Source: Lachnospiraceae bacterium
Lineage (GTDB): Bacteria; Bacillota; Clostridia; Lachnospirales; Lachnospiraceae
Assembly: GCA_028693165.1 (NCBI GenBank)
Contig: JAQUVX010000007.1
Span: 1 to 64,000, forward strand
Reading direction: 5' to 3'
DNA length: 64,000 bases
A program made the position numbers and the translations under genes. This document shows, one piece after another, positions 19,253 through 28,328 of this stretch (positions are counted from its first letter, which is position 1; every line of letters begins with the position of its first letter). The notes below the pieces were generated by a model that saw only the letters and a list, made by a program, of their open reading frames with translations, searched no databases and was not told the origin of the DNA.

Positions 19253-20374
19253 TTACCTCTTATTTTGTCTGGACATTTTATCCATTTGTTGTACAACGGC
19301 ATCTGTGAACAGCTCATAATTATACCTATTTTGGGCTATCTCAAACGCTTTTTTGCTCATTTTTTCCAATTCTTCCGAATGGTCTTCCACATAACGGATT
19401 ATCTTAATCCAGCTGTCTGCATCGTGCATCTTTGCTTTAATACCAATGCCTTCTTTTTCAACATCTAAAAAGTTCGTATTCAGATCGCTTACAACAATCG
19501 GCTTTCCACATGCCAGTGCTTCTACGAAAACACTCGCTCCATTTGCAACGTGATTTCTATAAGCTATCGGAATCAGAACTGCCTTACAATCGTGATAAAA
19601 CTCCCGAAGCTTATTATATGAATCCATTCCAAACTTACTGTAGTCAAAGAAAATGATGTTATTCGGTAATGGACTTTCTTTATCCACCACTGTACGCGGA
19701 CAACTTATTACCAGTTTATAGGGAAGCTTTCGAAACGCTTCTATCAGTGTATGATAGTCTCTATTGGCTCCACCTGCTGCAAAATAGAACGGTTTGATAT
19801 CATTATGTGCCCCATACAAACCTCGCTGAAAATATTGGATGTCTGCTCCCCATCCACTGTTAACCATATGTTTTTCGGGGATTTTACCGTCCTCCGCTGC
19901 CAATTTCATCAATGTCTCACAATTAAAAACAATCTGATCCATAGAGGAAAAAACAAGCTTTCGCTCCATTGCAAGAATGATTTTTTTTATTTTGCTGTCA
20001 ACCGTCCTAGTGTCATATGAAAAGTGGCAAACCATGAGAACCGGCTTTTTGCAAATCCTTAACTTACGAGCAATCGCAAGCAGATACGGGTGTCTGTCTG
20101 CCGAATAATAGACCACGTCATAATTCTTGCTGCGTTTAATCAATTGTAGCTGCAAGACCAGGTTGCATCCCTCTAATTTTAAGAATTTCCTCAGTATTTT
20201 TGCGTACCACTTTCCATAGTCAGGGACGACCCAGTCCACCTGAACACCCTTATTTGGGAACAATTCATATCCAAAGCGTGAAACCGAAAAAGCGTCTCCT
20301 CCATTTTTTATGTAATTATCCATCGGCTCGAATGACCAATCAGTCGGCTGGATAATCCTTATTCTTTCTTGCAT
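19253..20374 (-). CDS. Glycosyltransferase family 4-like protein (373 aa)
   Basis: GT-B glycosyltransferase with RIIQPTDWSFEPMDNYIKNG and GGDAFSVSRF near the N-terminus. The donor domain has FYFAAGGANRDYHTLIEAFR and NGASVFVEALACGKPIVVSD. The frame opens at 20386, but the ATG at 20374 has GGAG six bases upstream and is preferred. It overlaps the tail of the broken acyltransferase gene by 16 bases, so the two were translationally coupled before that gene broke. Confidence 0.87.
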   Translation of the reverse strand: MQERIRIIQPTDWSFEPMDNYIKNGGDAFSVSRFGYELFPNKGVQVDWVVPDYGKWYAKILRKFLKLEGCNLVLQLQLIKRSKNYDVVYYSADRHPYLLAIARKLRICKKPVLMVCHFSYDTRTVDSKIKKIILAMERKLVFSSMDQIVFNCETLMKLAAEDGKIPEKHMVNSGWGADIQYFQRGLYGAHNDIKPFYFAAGGANRDYHTLIEAFRKLPYKLVISCPRTVVDKESPLPNNIIFFDYSKFGMDSYNKLREFYHDCKAVLIPIAYRNHVANGASVFVEALACGKPIVVSDLNTNFLDVEKEGIGIKAKMHDADSWIKIIRYVEDHSEELEKMSKKAFEIAQNRYNYELFTDAVVQQMDKMSRQNKR

Positions 20375-21380
20375 AGCAATCTCCATTCATTTTTTAACCT
20401 TCGGATTATGGCATACCACAACAAGCCGCCAGCCGTACATAGAATCAAACTCAGAGGACATAATATAAATGGTGATAAACCCATAAGTGTCCACGAAACG
20501 CCAAATGCAAACACCGCCATCTGAAATGCATAAATATACAATAAGGACCTACCCACCTTTTCAAACACAGTAGAAATCGTCCCACTTCGATTTTGAAAAT
20601 GCTCTGCCTTGCTAAGCAGAAACAAAAATCGGTCCTATGAATAACAGCGTATAAAACGAACTGTGTTTCCAATAAGTGGCAAGTGGCATATCAACATTGA
20701 AGTATTGCGTTGCTAGGATATAACCTATACCAAGCAGTCCCCACACACACTAAATATTGGGATATCGATTTTCTCTTATCGAACAAGCACAGGTAAAGAC
20801 CCCATGCTGCAAATGCAAAATATCGAATCGGACATAATTTATAGAACAGCTCTATATTCATTCCATTTCCGGCAATGGCGGCAACCAGCAATTCAAAGAC
20901 TACATTAATAATAATCATCAAAAGTAAACCGCCCAACTTCCACTTCTTTATTGTGTAAGTAAAGATTGGAAAGACAAGCAACAGCATTACGTACACAATA
21001 CAAAAATATCCACCTGTTCCAAGGCAACCCACTAAAAGCATTTGAAAAATTTTCAAACCAGAGTATTTACTTCCAGATATTATTCTAAGCGCAAATACAA
21101 GAAAACTTGCTATTAAATACGGTATCACTACAGTACGAATGCTTACGGGCAATTTAAGATAATATTCTCTCATGCTCCCAATTCTTTCAGAATACAAAGT
21201 CGGAGTATATCCTGATATCATAAAAAACATTGGGACAGCAAGTTTTACCCAGAAAGGCATCAAGAATGTATTTCCATATAAAATTGTTATCTCACAATGC
21301 TGTATAATGACCATCCAAATGCATATTGCCTTGAGATAATCTAAAATTTTTAATCGTTTTGTCCTATTTAGCTGATTCAA
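20359..21380 (-). pseudogene. Acyltransferase 3 family gene with two frameshifts
   Basis: The first 200 or so codons encode a membrane acyltransferase (KILDYLKAICIWMVIIQHCE, then LAVPMFFMISGYTPTLYSE). Such proteins acetylate or otherwise acylate the polysaccharide repeat. Near 20740 the frame shifts; the +1 frame continues with GLLGIGYILATQYFNVDMPL until a TAG at 20612-20614. A third frame continues as FLLSKAEHFQNRSG through the last hydrophobic segments to 20359. All pieces are recognisable, so the damage looks recent. Sequencing error at two sites is possible but less likely. The start is a TTG at 21380 with GGAGG seven bases upstream, overlapping the epimerase end. Confidence 0.8.
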
Positions 21381-22335
21381 ATTCTTTCCTCCATTTCAAA
21401 GTTACCTTAACCCCTTCAAGCCTTGAATATGGCATATCCGGAGCGATTTTATACGTATTACTCATGTCGTTTGTTCCATCATGTGTCATATTTCCATAGC
21501 GGAAGGACTGCATGGGAAAATGAACTCCGAAGAGTCCTAAAAAGTCACCGAACTTCGCTAATGTCTTTACAAACCACACAGGCATCGTAGGCACCTTAAA
21601 TCCAAGCTCTTCTGCGATTTCATCCGCCCATTCGTTAATCTCGTAGGCAGGCTCGTCACCAATATAGAAGACCTTATTTTCTTCCTCAGGAGTCTCATTA
21701 AAAAGAAGTTGTTCAATTTGATATATCGCATTTCCAATATAACCATAAGTTTTATGGCATTTGATGTGTCCAATATGAAAATACATGCGCTTCATCACAA
21801 TATCAAAGAAATTACGATACGGCACTCCAAACCATGGTCCCCAAATAGATGTCGGACGGATAATACACCAATCGCAATGTGGCTCATCACCCCACACCCG
21901 GATTTCAGTCTCGACCTTACTTTCGCCGTACTTAGTGTGTGGACAATAATCGTGTTGATTCTTGATCTGATAGCCATTTCTTGTTACAAACTTCGAAGAT
22001 GCAATGATTATCTTATTAAGATTCGGTAACTTTCGGACTATCTTCATCATGTTTTCAACACCAGTAATATTGGCATCATAGTCCTCAAGTGTTTTTCCAT
22101 CCAGATCAGTACGCGCTGCAAGATGGACAATGTAATCAGGATTGAAGTCTAACACTGCATTCTCCAAAAACTCGTATTTCGTTATATCAACATTCTTCCA
22201 GAGGTTTTTTCTCTCTAGAAGTTTCGGTTCCTTCCAATCAATATTAATTACTTCATAGTCCTTGGAAAGCAAGTCTTCCATGAGGTTAGTTCCAATAAAA
22301 CCGGAAGCACCGGTAATCAGTATTTTTGTCTTCAT
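21364..22335 (-). CDS. NAD-dependent epimerase/dehydratase (323 aa)
   Basis: Extended short-chain dehydrogenase. The Rossmann motif ITGASGFIGTNLMEDLL is at residue 5 and the catalytic YxxxK lies in HTKYGESKVETE, with IIASSKFV before it. IIRPTSIWGPWF is typical of nucleotide-sugar epimerases. The C-terminal part (residues 230-323) differs from GalE and RmlB, so the substrate is uncertain. It may prepare a modified sugar for this polysaccharide. The ATG at 22335 has AGGAAG six bases upstream; the frame opens 15 bases earlier at a TTG. Confidence 0.85.
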   Translation of the reverse strand: MKTKILITGASGFIGTNLMEDLLSKDYEVINIDWKEPKLLERKNLWKNVDITKYEFLENAVLDFNPDYIVHLAARTDLDGKTLEDYDANITGVENMMKIVRKLPNLNKIIIASSKFVTRNGYQIKNQHDYCPHTKYGESKVETEIRVWGDEPHCDWCIIRPTSIWGPWFGVPYRNFFDIVMKRMYFHIGHIKCHKTYGYIGNAIYQIEQLLFNETPEEENKVFYIGDEPAYEINEWADEIAEELGFKVPTMPVWFVKTLAKFGDFLGLFGVHFPMQSFRYGNMTHDGTNDMSNTYKIAPDMPYSRLEGVKVTLKWRKEFESAK

Positions 22336-22391
22336 TCTATTCTTCCTCAAATTCTTATATTTCTTTTATGCTAAAACACTTCTGACCCTTA

Positions 22392-22660
22392 TCATGCTCT
22401 TTTCCTTTTCATAAACATATCAAACACTGCTGCTATCATAATGCTTAAGCCAATAACAAGTAAGAGCTTAACCCATCCATAACCTATCCAATCGATCACG
22501 ATATATTTCGACATCAGGTTTCCAACCAAAATATGGATTATATATATCACCATACTGTAATTTCCCCCCGCATAATCAAGAAAAGATTTGACCCCTTAAT
22601 CCGGATTTAGAATGGCAAATAGACACACAACAATTAATACTAGCATAGAACCAATATGCA
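22392..22660 (-). pseudogene. C-terminal remnant of a second membrane acyltransferase
   Basis: The minus strand encodes FLDYAGGNYSMVIYIIHILV and later WVKLLLVIGLSIMIAAVFDM before a stop at 22392. This hydrophobic pattern is the C-terminus of an acyltransferase-3-type membrane protein. A stop codon in the middle and the lack of any start or upstream part show that it is a remnant. It differs in sequence from the broken acyltransferase at 20359-21380, so it derives from another gene. Confidence 0.6.
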
Positions 22661-22693
22661 ATTCCAGAAAATCCCCGATATATGCGTCTTCCT

Positions 22694-23995
22694 TCAGCAC
22701 CCCAGAATCTCTTCTGCGTACTTCCTAACGCTCATTTCTCTCGTCAAATTCTCAATCAAGTACTCATGTCCCCGTTGCCCCATGCTTATTACCTCTCCAC
22801 TTCCTGCTTTTTCAATAAACCACCGAATGTTCTTCTCAACTTCTCCATACTCACCCGGTTCACAGCAAAGACCACCTTGTGTTTCTTCAATCAAACATCT
22901 AACCTCCGAACCACTCTCTAAAACTCCCAACACAGGCTTCCCACATGCAGCTAATCCATAATACTTACTCGGACAGCTAACACCTTTGATTCCTTTCGCA
23001 TTCACACACCAGTGGACATCTCCTGCATTTAAGGAATATATAAGGTCTTCCTTTGCCTGGTATGGGATGAACACTACATTATCCATGTGATGCTTTTCCT
23101 TATACATCACCAGCTTATCCAGAACAGACCCAGCACCGACAAAAGAAAAAACAACTTCTCGTCCGTCAGCAGACCGTGTACCTGACTTGAACTTTTCAAT
23201 CACTTTCAACAGATTTTCCAGATCATAATAAAGGCCTATATTTCCACTATACATGATGATGAACTTGCCATCTAGACCATACTGCTTCTCAAATTCCACA
23301 ACTTTAGGATGATCTGCTTCCAATGGATAGATTTTCTTTTCATCAATCCAGTTGTTAATAAGCACTGACTTTGGAGCTTTTTTAACCACACCGTTCTTCG
23401 CAGCAATACCGTTCTTTCCTTTAAAGCGCCCATTCAGCGTTTCCACCAAATCTCGCCCCACTGTGATGACAAGATCACTCCGCCCGCAGGAGAATTTATC
23501 AAACCACATCATGGCTCCTGTGATCAGCCTATTCTTGCTATATTCAACAGCCAGAACCTGCTCCGGATTGAAATCCTGGATGTTATATATGTACTTGGCG
23601 TGTTTTATCCATTTACCCCAAACACCAATCAGTCCACCGAGAATAGGTGGTTGAGAGATAGAAAACACATAATCCTGTTTTCCAACCTTAAAAGTTGCAG
23701 CCATAGCTCCAAAGAAGTATCCAAGGATGTTCTTGATACGGCTCATCTTATTAGTCTTACTGAACTCCGGAACACGAATGCGCAGAACCTTTACACCGTT
23801 GATATTTTCTTTATAGTACTTCTGCATCTTGTACTTATCCTCAATCGTACCGAGATAACTCGGTACCACACAAATTACCGTGATATCAAATGTATCAAGC
23901 ATTCCTTCGGCAAGTTCCTTTAATATCTGCCCTGTGGATGCTGTGTCAGGCACATAGTAATGCGCATATATTAATAGCCGCTTCTTTGTAACCAA
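22694..23995 (-). CDS. Glycosyltransferase family 4, WbuB-like (433 aa)
   Basis: GT-B glycosyltransferase with LLIYAHYYVPDTASTGQILK, a long acceptor domain (YNIQDFNPEQVLAVEYSKN) and a donor domain containing FIIMYSGNIGLYYDLENLLK and CPSKYYGLAACGKPVLGVLE. The arrangement is that of WbuB/WcaI-type enzymes that act early in repeat assembly. The start is TTG at 23995 with GGAGG seven bases upstream; no ATG or GTG fits as well. It is the first glycosyltransferase downstream of the UDP-sugar dehydrogenase and may add the second sugar. Confidence 0.92.
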   Translation of the reverse strand: MVTKKRLLIYAHYYVPDTASTGQILKELAEGMLDTFDITVICVVPSYLGTIEDKYKMQKYYKENINGVKVLRIRVPEFSKTNKMSRIKNILGYFFGAMAATFKVGKQDYVFSISQPPILGGLIGVWGKWIKHAKYIYNIQDFNPEQVLAVEYSKNRLITGAMMWFDKFSCGRSDLVITVGRDLVETLNGRFKGKNGIAAKNGVVKKAPKSVLINNWIDEKKIYPLEADHPKVVEFEKQYGLDGKFIIMYSGNIGLYYDLENLLKVIEKFKSGTRSADGREVVFSFVGAGSVLDKLVMYKEKHHMDNVVFIPYQAKEDLIYSLNAGDVHWCVNAKGIKGVSCPSKYYGLAACGKPVLGVLESGSEVRCLIEETQGGLCCEPGEYGEVEKNIRWFIEKAGSGEVISMGQRGHEYLIENLTREMSVRKYAEEILGC

Positions 23996-24063
23996 CTGCG
24001 TACCTCCAAAACTTCTTAGTCCCTCTTGTATTTTTAATAGCTTTAATCGCTGAAATCTCTTTA

Positions 24064-25386
24064 TCAGTCTCTCTTAAAAATATCTCTCGTATAAACCTTC
24101 TCAGCACAATCATCCAACTCTTCACTATATCGATTTGCAATAATTGTATCGCATTCATCTTTGAACTTCGCCAAATCATTCACTACCAAGCTTCCGAAGA
24201 ACGTCTCGCCATCCTCCAGAGTTGGCTCATAGATAACCACTCTAGCCCCCTTCGCCTTAATCCTCTTCATAACGCCCTGAATACTACTCTGCCGGAAGTT
24301 ATCTGAATTACTCTTCATCGTCAGTCTGTACACGCCAATCACAGCAGGTTTTTCTTTACGCTTGCTGTATTGGTTATCTTCCTTATATCCGTAATACCCA
24401 GCCAATTTCAGCACACGGTCTGCAATAAAGTCTTTTCTCGTTCTATTGCTTTCAACGATAGCAGACATCATGTTCTGCGGTACGTCAGCGTAATTGGTGA
24501 GAAGCTGTTTGGTATCCTTCGGTAAACAGTAACCGCCGTAGCCGAAGCTCGGATTGTTATAATGTGTACCAATTCGCAGATCAAGGCACACACCGTTAAT
24601 GATGGCTTGTGTATCAAGGCCTTTCATCTCAGCGTATGTATCAAGCTCGTTGAAATAGGAGACGCGAAGAGCTAAGTAGGTATTGGCGAACAGTTTTACA
24701 GCTTCTGCCTCTGTAAAGCCCATAAACAGTGTGTCTATCGGCCTTTCATCAACCTCATATCCAGCTGGTATTTCTTTCTTCCCCTTCATAGCCCCCTCCT
24801 GAAGCAATCCTGCAAAAGTATGTGCAGCTTCTACTAACCTTTTATCATCCATATCCGTACCGACGATGATGCGGCTTGGATACAAGTTATCGTATAACGC
24901 CTTAGATTCTCTCAGAAATTCTGGACTGAAGATGATATTCTTGCTTCCTATCTTCTCCCTAATGCTCGTTGTATACCCAACCGGGATTGTACTCTTAATG
25001 ACCATGATGGCGCTCGAGTTATATTTTATAACCAGCTTGATAACCGCCTCGACTGCACTTGTATCGAAATACTGTGTACTACTGTCATAATTGGTCGGTG
25101 CTGCGATTACCACAAAATCAGCATCTTTATACGCAGCTTCTGCATCCAGAGTTGCTGTCAGATCAAGCTTCCTAAGGCCGGAAACATCCTCTGATAAAAA
25201 CTTCTCTATATATTCATCTTGAATCGGAGACTTTCTATTGTTAATCATCTCAACCTTCTCCGGGATGATGTCCACAGCTGTTACATGATGGTGCTGCGAA
25301 AGCAGTGTAGCAATAGATAGACCAACGTAGCCAGTACCGGCAACAGCGATGTTATGCTTTTTATTTTCGACTCTTGTGTTTTCCAT
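24064..25386 (-). CDS. Nucleotide-sugar dehydrogenase, UDP-glucose 6-dehydrogenase type (440 aa)
   Basis: Oxidises a UDP-hexose to a UDP-uronic acid with two NAD. The N-terminal Rossmann motif is [17 protein letters not shown]. The substrate region has [20 protein letters not shown], and the catalytic cysteine lies in [17 protein letters not shown]. The C-terminal NAD/UDP domain has [18 protein letters not shown]. The Gly-Tyr-Cys context differs from the classical Gly-Ser-Cys form but the cysteine and PKD are kept. AAGGAG is nine bases before the ATG. It implies an acidic (uronic acid) component in the polymer. Confidence 0.92.
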   Translation of the reverse strand: MENTRVENKKHNIAVAGTGYVGLSIATLLSQHHHVTAVDIIPEKVEMINNRKSPIQDEYIEKFLSEDVSGLRKLDLTATLDAEAAYKDADFVVIAAPTNYDSSTQYFDTSAVEAVIKLVIKYNSSAIMVIKSTIPVGYTTSIREKIGSKNIIFSPEFLRESKALYDNLYPSRIIVGTDMDDKRLVEAAHTFAGLLQEGAMKGKKEIPAGYEVDERPIDTLFMGFTEAEAVKLFANTYLALRVSYFNELDTYAEMKGLDTQAIINGVCLDLRIGTHYNNPSFGYGGYCLPKDTKQLLTNYADVPQNMMSAIVESNRTRKDFIADRVLKLAGYYGYKEDNQYSKRKEKPAVIGVYRLTMKSNSDNFRQSSIQGVMKRIKAKGARVVIYEPTLEDGETFFGSLVVNDLAKFKDECDTIIANRYSEELDDCAEKVYTRDIFKRD

Positions 25387-26039
25387 GTGTACTTGCTCCT
25401 TTGTATAGTTGTGTTTCTTGTGTTCCTTTTGCCTTTACTTCTATATTTAATCTTCCGATTGTAGACTTCTGCAGTCTTTAACCGGAAATCGGATTTTCGT
25501 TTTTCTAATTTCTTTGTTCTTCTTTTTTACAATAAAGTGATTTGGCGTGTGTTGGGTAATATTTTCACTGATTTTGTAGGATGAGAACCTCATTTTTACA
25601 TGTATACAACTCATTTCACATGAAAATCCCTGTCCTTCTCCCCAACTAATTTCGTATCATAGACATTATCTCTTGTCTGCATCTTCCTCTTGAACTATTT
25701 TTTCTTATCCAGACATAACAAACAGTGGCTGGTTTTTATGCCTTCCGCTGTGCCATACTCGCCCTCCTTTATCAGCTATATTCCTTGTAAACACAAGGTT
25801 TTTCGCTCACTTTCCAGGGTAAGAAATGCGAACTTCCCGTCCATTAAAAATCACTAATAAGAACTCAAAGCATTGTTCACCTCCATCCCGCAATTTCACT
25901 TTTGCATATCTATCTATTTCATTTTAATTAATGACACGGTTTTAATCAAAACTCGAACTCCCCAAAACCGTCTCCATCCCGCCAAGGGGAACCGCTCCAC
26001 GCAAGCTCCCCTTCAGCCAGGATTACATCTCAACATACA
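25387..26039 (-). other. 653-bp non-coding spacer inside the polysaccharide operon
   Basis: No gene longer than a few codons fits this interval between the priming transferase and the dehydrogenase. It holds at least two inverted repeats: ACGGTTTT/AAAACCGT around 25938-25970, and AAGGGGA/TCCCCTT around 25984-26015. A minus-strand reading includes a Shine-Dalgarno-like AAAGGAGGG followed by ATG and a six-codon frame near 25750. It could be an mRNA leader with attenuation or an internal promoter region. I recognise no known riboswitch. Confidence 0.4.
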
Positions 26040-27452
26040 CTACATCCCATCCCCCACGACAACGATCTTCACCGTCTTCAAAATAATCTTCAAATCCTTC
26101 CCAATCGTCCAGCTATTAATATACTCATTATCCAGTCTTACCACATCCTCGAACTGATCCACCGCATTTCTCCCGCTTACCTGCCACAGCCCGGTGATTC
26201 CCGGCTTTACTGACAGTCTGCTTCTATGATGCAGCTTATATTTCTTAAACTCATCGACTGTCGGTGGTCTGGTACCGACCAGGCTCATGTCGCCAATCAG
26301 TACATTGTAAAACTGTGGGAACTCGTCCAGCGAATACTTCCGGATCACGTGGCCGAAGGGGAAGATCCGCGGGTCATCTTTCATCTTGAACATCATGCCA
26401 TCCGGGATGTTGTTCTGTTTCATCAGCTCTTGCTTTCTGGCTTCAGCGTCCGGATACATGGAACGGAACTTCCAAATCTCGAAGCTGCGGCCATTCTTGC
26501 CGACACGCGTCTGGTGAAAAAAGATCGGCCCGGGACTCTGGATCTTGATGATCGGACCAATCACGATCGTCATAAGCAGGGTCAGAATACAGCCAACAAC
26601 ACCGCCCGCGATATCCAGCACACGTTTTAAAAACGCCTGGCGGCTATTCACCACACGTAGGCTGGTGGTCAGAACCGTATAGCCTCCAAACTTTTCGATG
26701 ACCTTGTTCTCGCCCTCTCCCAGCTTCAGAAGATTGATATGTACTGTGATTCCGGCATCATGGATCTCGTCGATGCAGTGTTCTGGCAGCGTGATTTCTG
26801 CCGGCAGATTGATGAATACCTCATCGATGACATGAGACTGTAAGTAGTCGATGGAGCCATCGATAGAGCCTGCCACTATCGGCAGGCCGAGGATCTCTTG
26901 ACCGACCATGTCCTGATCTACGATCGTGAGCGCGGTTACAAGATAATCCCGGTAACACTGCTGTCTGATGTTTTCTACAATTTCGCTGGCCCACCCGGAC
27001 GATGTTACCAGCAAAACGGAACGGTAGACCTTACGTTTGTCAAGGTATCGGCGGATATGATCCTTCCACCCGATACGAACCAGATAACTCAGCACAATAC
27101 TGTACACCCACAGTAGAACCAGTGCTTCTCTGGAAAATATATCCGATGTTTTTCGTAGGAAAAGATAGGCCAGAACCGTGGCCATAAAGATGCTCAGGTG
27201 CTTGACCGTCGCTTTGAATTCACGATAAAGACCCCGGCGCAGAACTCCGCTGTAGCTTCGATTCATAAACATCACGCACAAATCTAACAGCGTCATGACA
27301 ATCGCAATCTCCCGGTAGTCAGCCTGCCAATAAGGCAGATTCCAGCCGTGTCTGGTCATATACGCCAAAACATAGGCGATCTGCATCGTAATCAGATCGA
27401 GAATTAGAAAATCAATATGTTTTGTCCAATCTTTTCGTGCTTTTTCATACAT
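26040..27452 (-). CDS. Priming undecaprenyl-phosphate sugar phosphotransferase, CpsE/WcaJ type (470 aa)
   Basis: Transfers the first sugar 1-phosphate to undecaprenyl phosphate and starts repeat synthesis. Four or five hydrophobic segments at the N-terminus (residues 13-125) are followed by a CoA-binding-like domain (SVLLVTSSGWASEIVENIRQ). The C-terminal transferase domain has IQSPGPIFFHQTRVGKNGR, FEIWKFRSMYPDAEARKQE and KPGITGLWQVSGRN, all diagnostic. Length is normal for the family. AAAGGAGGGG precedes the ATG. It follows the small exported-protein gene after 149 bases that contain a strong hairpin. Confidence 0.95.
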   Translation of the reverse strand: MYEKARKDWTKHIDFLILDLITMQIAYVLAYMTRHGWNLPYWQADYREIAIVMTLLDLCVMFMNRSYSGVLRRGLYREFKATVKHLSIFMATVLAYLFLRKTSDIFSREALVLLWVYSIVLSYLVRIGWKDHIRRYLDKRKVYRSVLLVTSSGWASEIVENIRQQCYRDYLVTALTIVDQDMVGQEILGLPIVAGSIDGSIDYLQSHVIDEVFINLPAEITLPEHCIDEIHDAGITVHINLLKLGEGENKVIEKFGGYTVLTTSLRVVNSRQAFLKRVLDIAGGVVGCILTLLMTIVIGPIIKIQSPGPIFFHQTRVGKNGRSFEIWKFRSMYPDAEARKQELMKQNNIPDGMMFKMKDDPRIFPFGHVIRKYSLDEFPQFYNVLIGDMSLVGTRPPTVDEFKKYKLHHRSRLSVKPGITGLWQVSGRNAVDQFEDVVRLDNEYINSWTIGKDLKIILKTVKIVVVGDGM

Positions 27453-27556
27453 CTTTTGTCCCCTCCTTTGCGCACGGCGAACCGCACGCCACAGTGGTAT
27501 TCAGCAAAATTCGCAACCTGTCCTTGCGTACTCTGCTCAATATCACTGAATCGCCC

Positions 27557-27585
27557 GGGGAGTTCCTGCCAGGCAGGCTCCCCGA
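27557..27585 (-). promoter_or_regulatory. Strong intercistronic hairpin upstream of the priming transferase
   Basis: CGGGGAG at 27557-27563 pairs with CTCCCCG at 27579-27585, and CCTGC pairs with GCAGG inside it, giving about 12 GC-rich pairs with a three-base loop. No T tract follows on the minus strand, so it is not a classic terminator. It may protect the upstream mRNA or reduce read-through from the regulatory genes into the transferase genes. Confidence 0.5.
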
Positions 27586-27601
27586 ACGGTTAGTTCATCC
27601 A

Positions 27602-28261
27602 TTATTTCTTGTAAATAACAGATAAGGTACCGTTACCCGGTACTTTGACAGATACGGTCTTTGAATTCAGATCCATTGCGGTGATCGGAATCATCATCCA
27701 CTGCCCGGTTACGTTGTCATAGAATGCAACGGATACGCTTCCCAGATCAGCCATCAGGTTGGATACATACAAGCTTACTTCTACAGGCTCTTCTACAACC
27801 TGCTCGGTAGCTGCACTCTTAACCACGATTGCATGGGTTCCGGTTAATGCATTGTAACCTGCAAATGCAGCGTTTCCGGTTGCTTCTGCCAGGTTTGCGC
27901 CTGAGTTGATTGCACTGATGGATGCCACAGCGCGCTCCGGAAGTCCGGCGGTAGCTGCAACGCCAGTTGCGAATGCAACGGCTTTGTCACCAATGACAGC
28001 TTCTCCTCTTGCGTTTGTCGTAACCGTCTCACCAGTTGAGGTAGTTACGCCGGTCTGGACACCAATGCTGGTACCCTTTGCATCGGAACTGCTCAGGCTT
28101 ACAGAGCCATTGCTTCCAACGGAGGCCGTTGTGCCGGAGCTCGTATTAGAGCTGGAACTTGAACCACTGTCATCATTGCTTCCACTGTAGGAAGCGAAAG
28201 CCATCACTGGCATAGAAACCAGGACTGCTGCTAATGCAAGTGCTTTGATTACTTTTTTCAT
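27602..28261 (-). CDS. Small exported protein of unknown function in the capsule operon (219 aa)
   Basis: I do not recognise a family. The N-terminus is a clear signal peptide (MKKVIKALALAAVLVSMPVM, cleavage likely after AFA). A Ser/Gly/Asn-rich low-complexity linker (SGSNDDSGSSSSSNTSSGTT) follows, and then a threonine/valine-rich region that ends in a beta-rich domain with MADLGSVSVAFYDNVTGQW and VSVKVPGNGTLSVIYKK. It lacks membrane anchor and LPXTG motifs. I chose the ATG at 28261 because AAGGAGG is nine bases upstream; ATGs at 28270 and 28297 fit less well. Its place between the LCP protein and the priming transferase suggests a role in surface assembly or attachment. Confidence 0.75.
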   Translation of the reverse strand: MKKVIKALALAAVLVSMPVMAFASYSGSNDDSGSSSSSNTSSGTTASVGSNGSVSLSSSDAKGTSIGVQTGVTTSTGETVTTNARGEAVIGDKAVAFATGVAATAGLPERAVASISAINSGANLAEATGNAAFAGYNALTGTHAIVVKSAATEQVVEEPVEVSLYVSNLMADLGSVSVAFYDNVTGQWMMIPITAMDLNSKTVSVKVPGNGTLSVIYKK

Positions 28262-28328
28262 CTTCTTCATCCTCCTTCCCTCAAAAGTATTTATCAATAA
28301 GCCACGAAAATCTGTGGAATATTGCGTC

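Noticed and set aside
25456-25492. Hairpin TCCGATT/AATCGGA followed by T-rich DNA on the plus strand
   Set aside because: It would terminate plus-strand transcription, but no plus-strand gene lies here. The spacing is also loose, so I regard it as chance.
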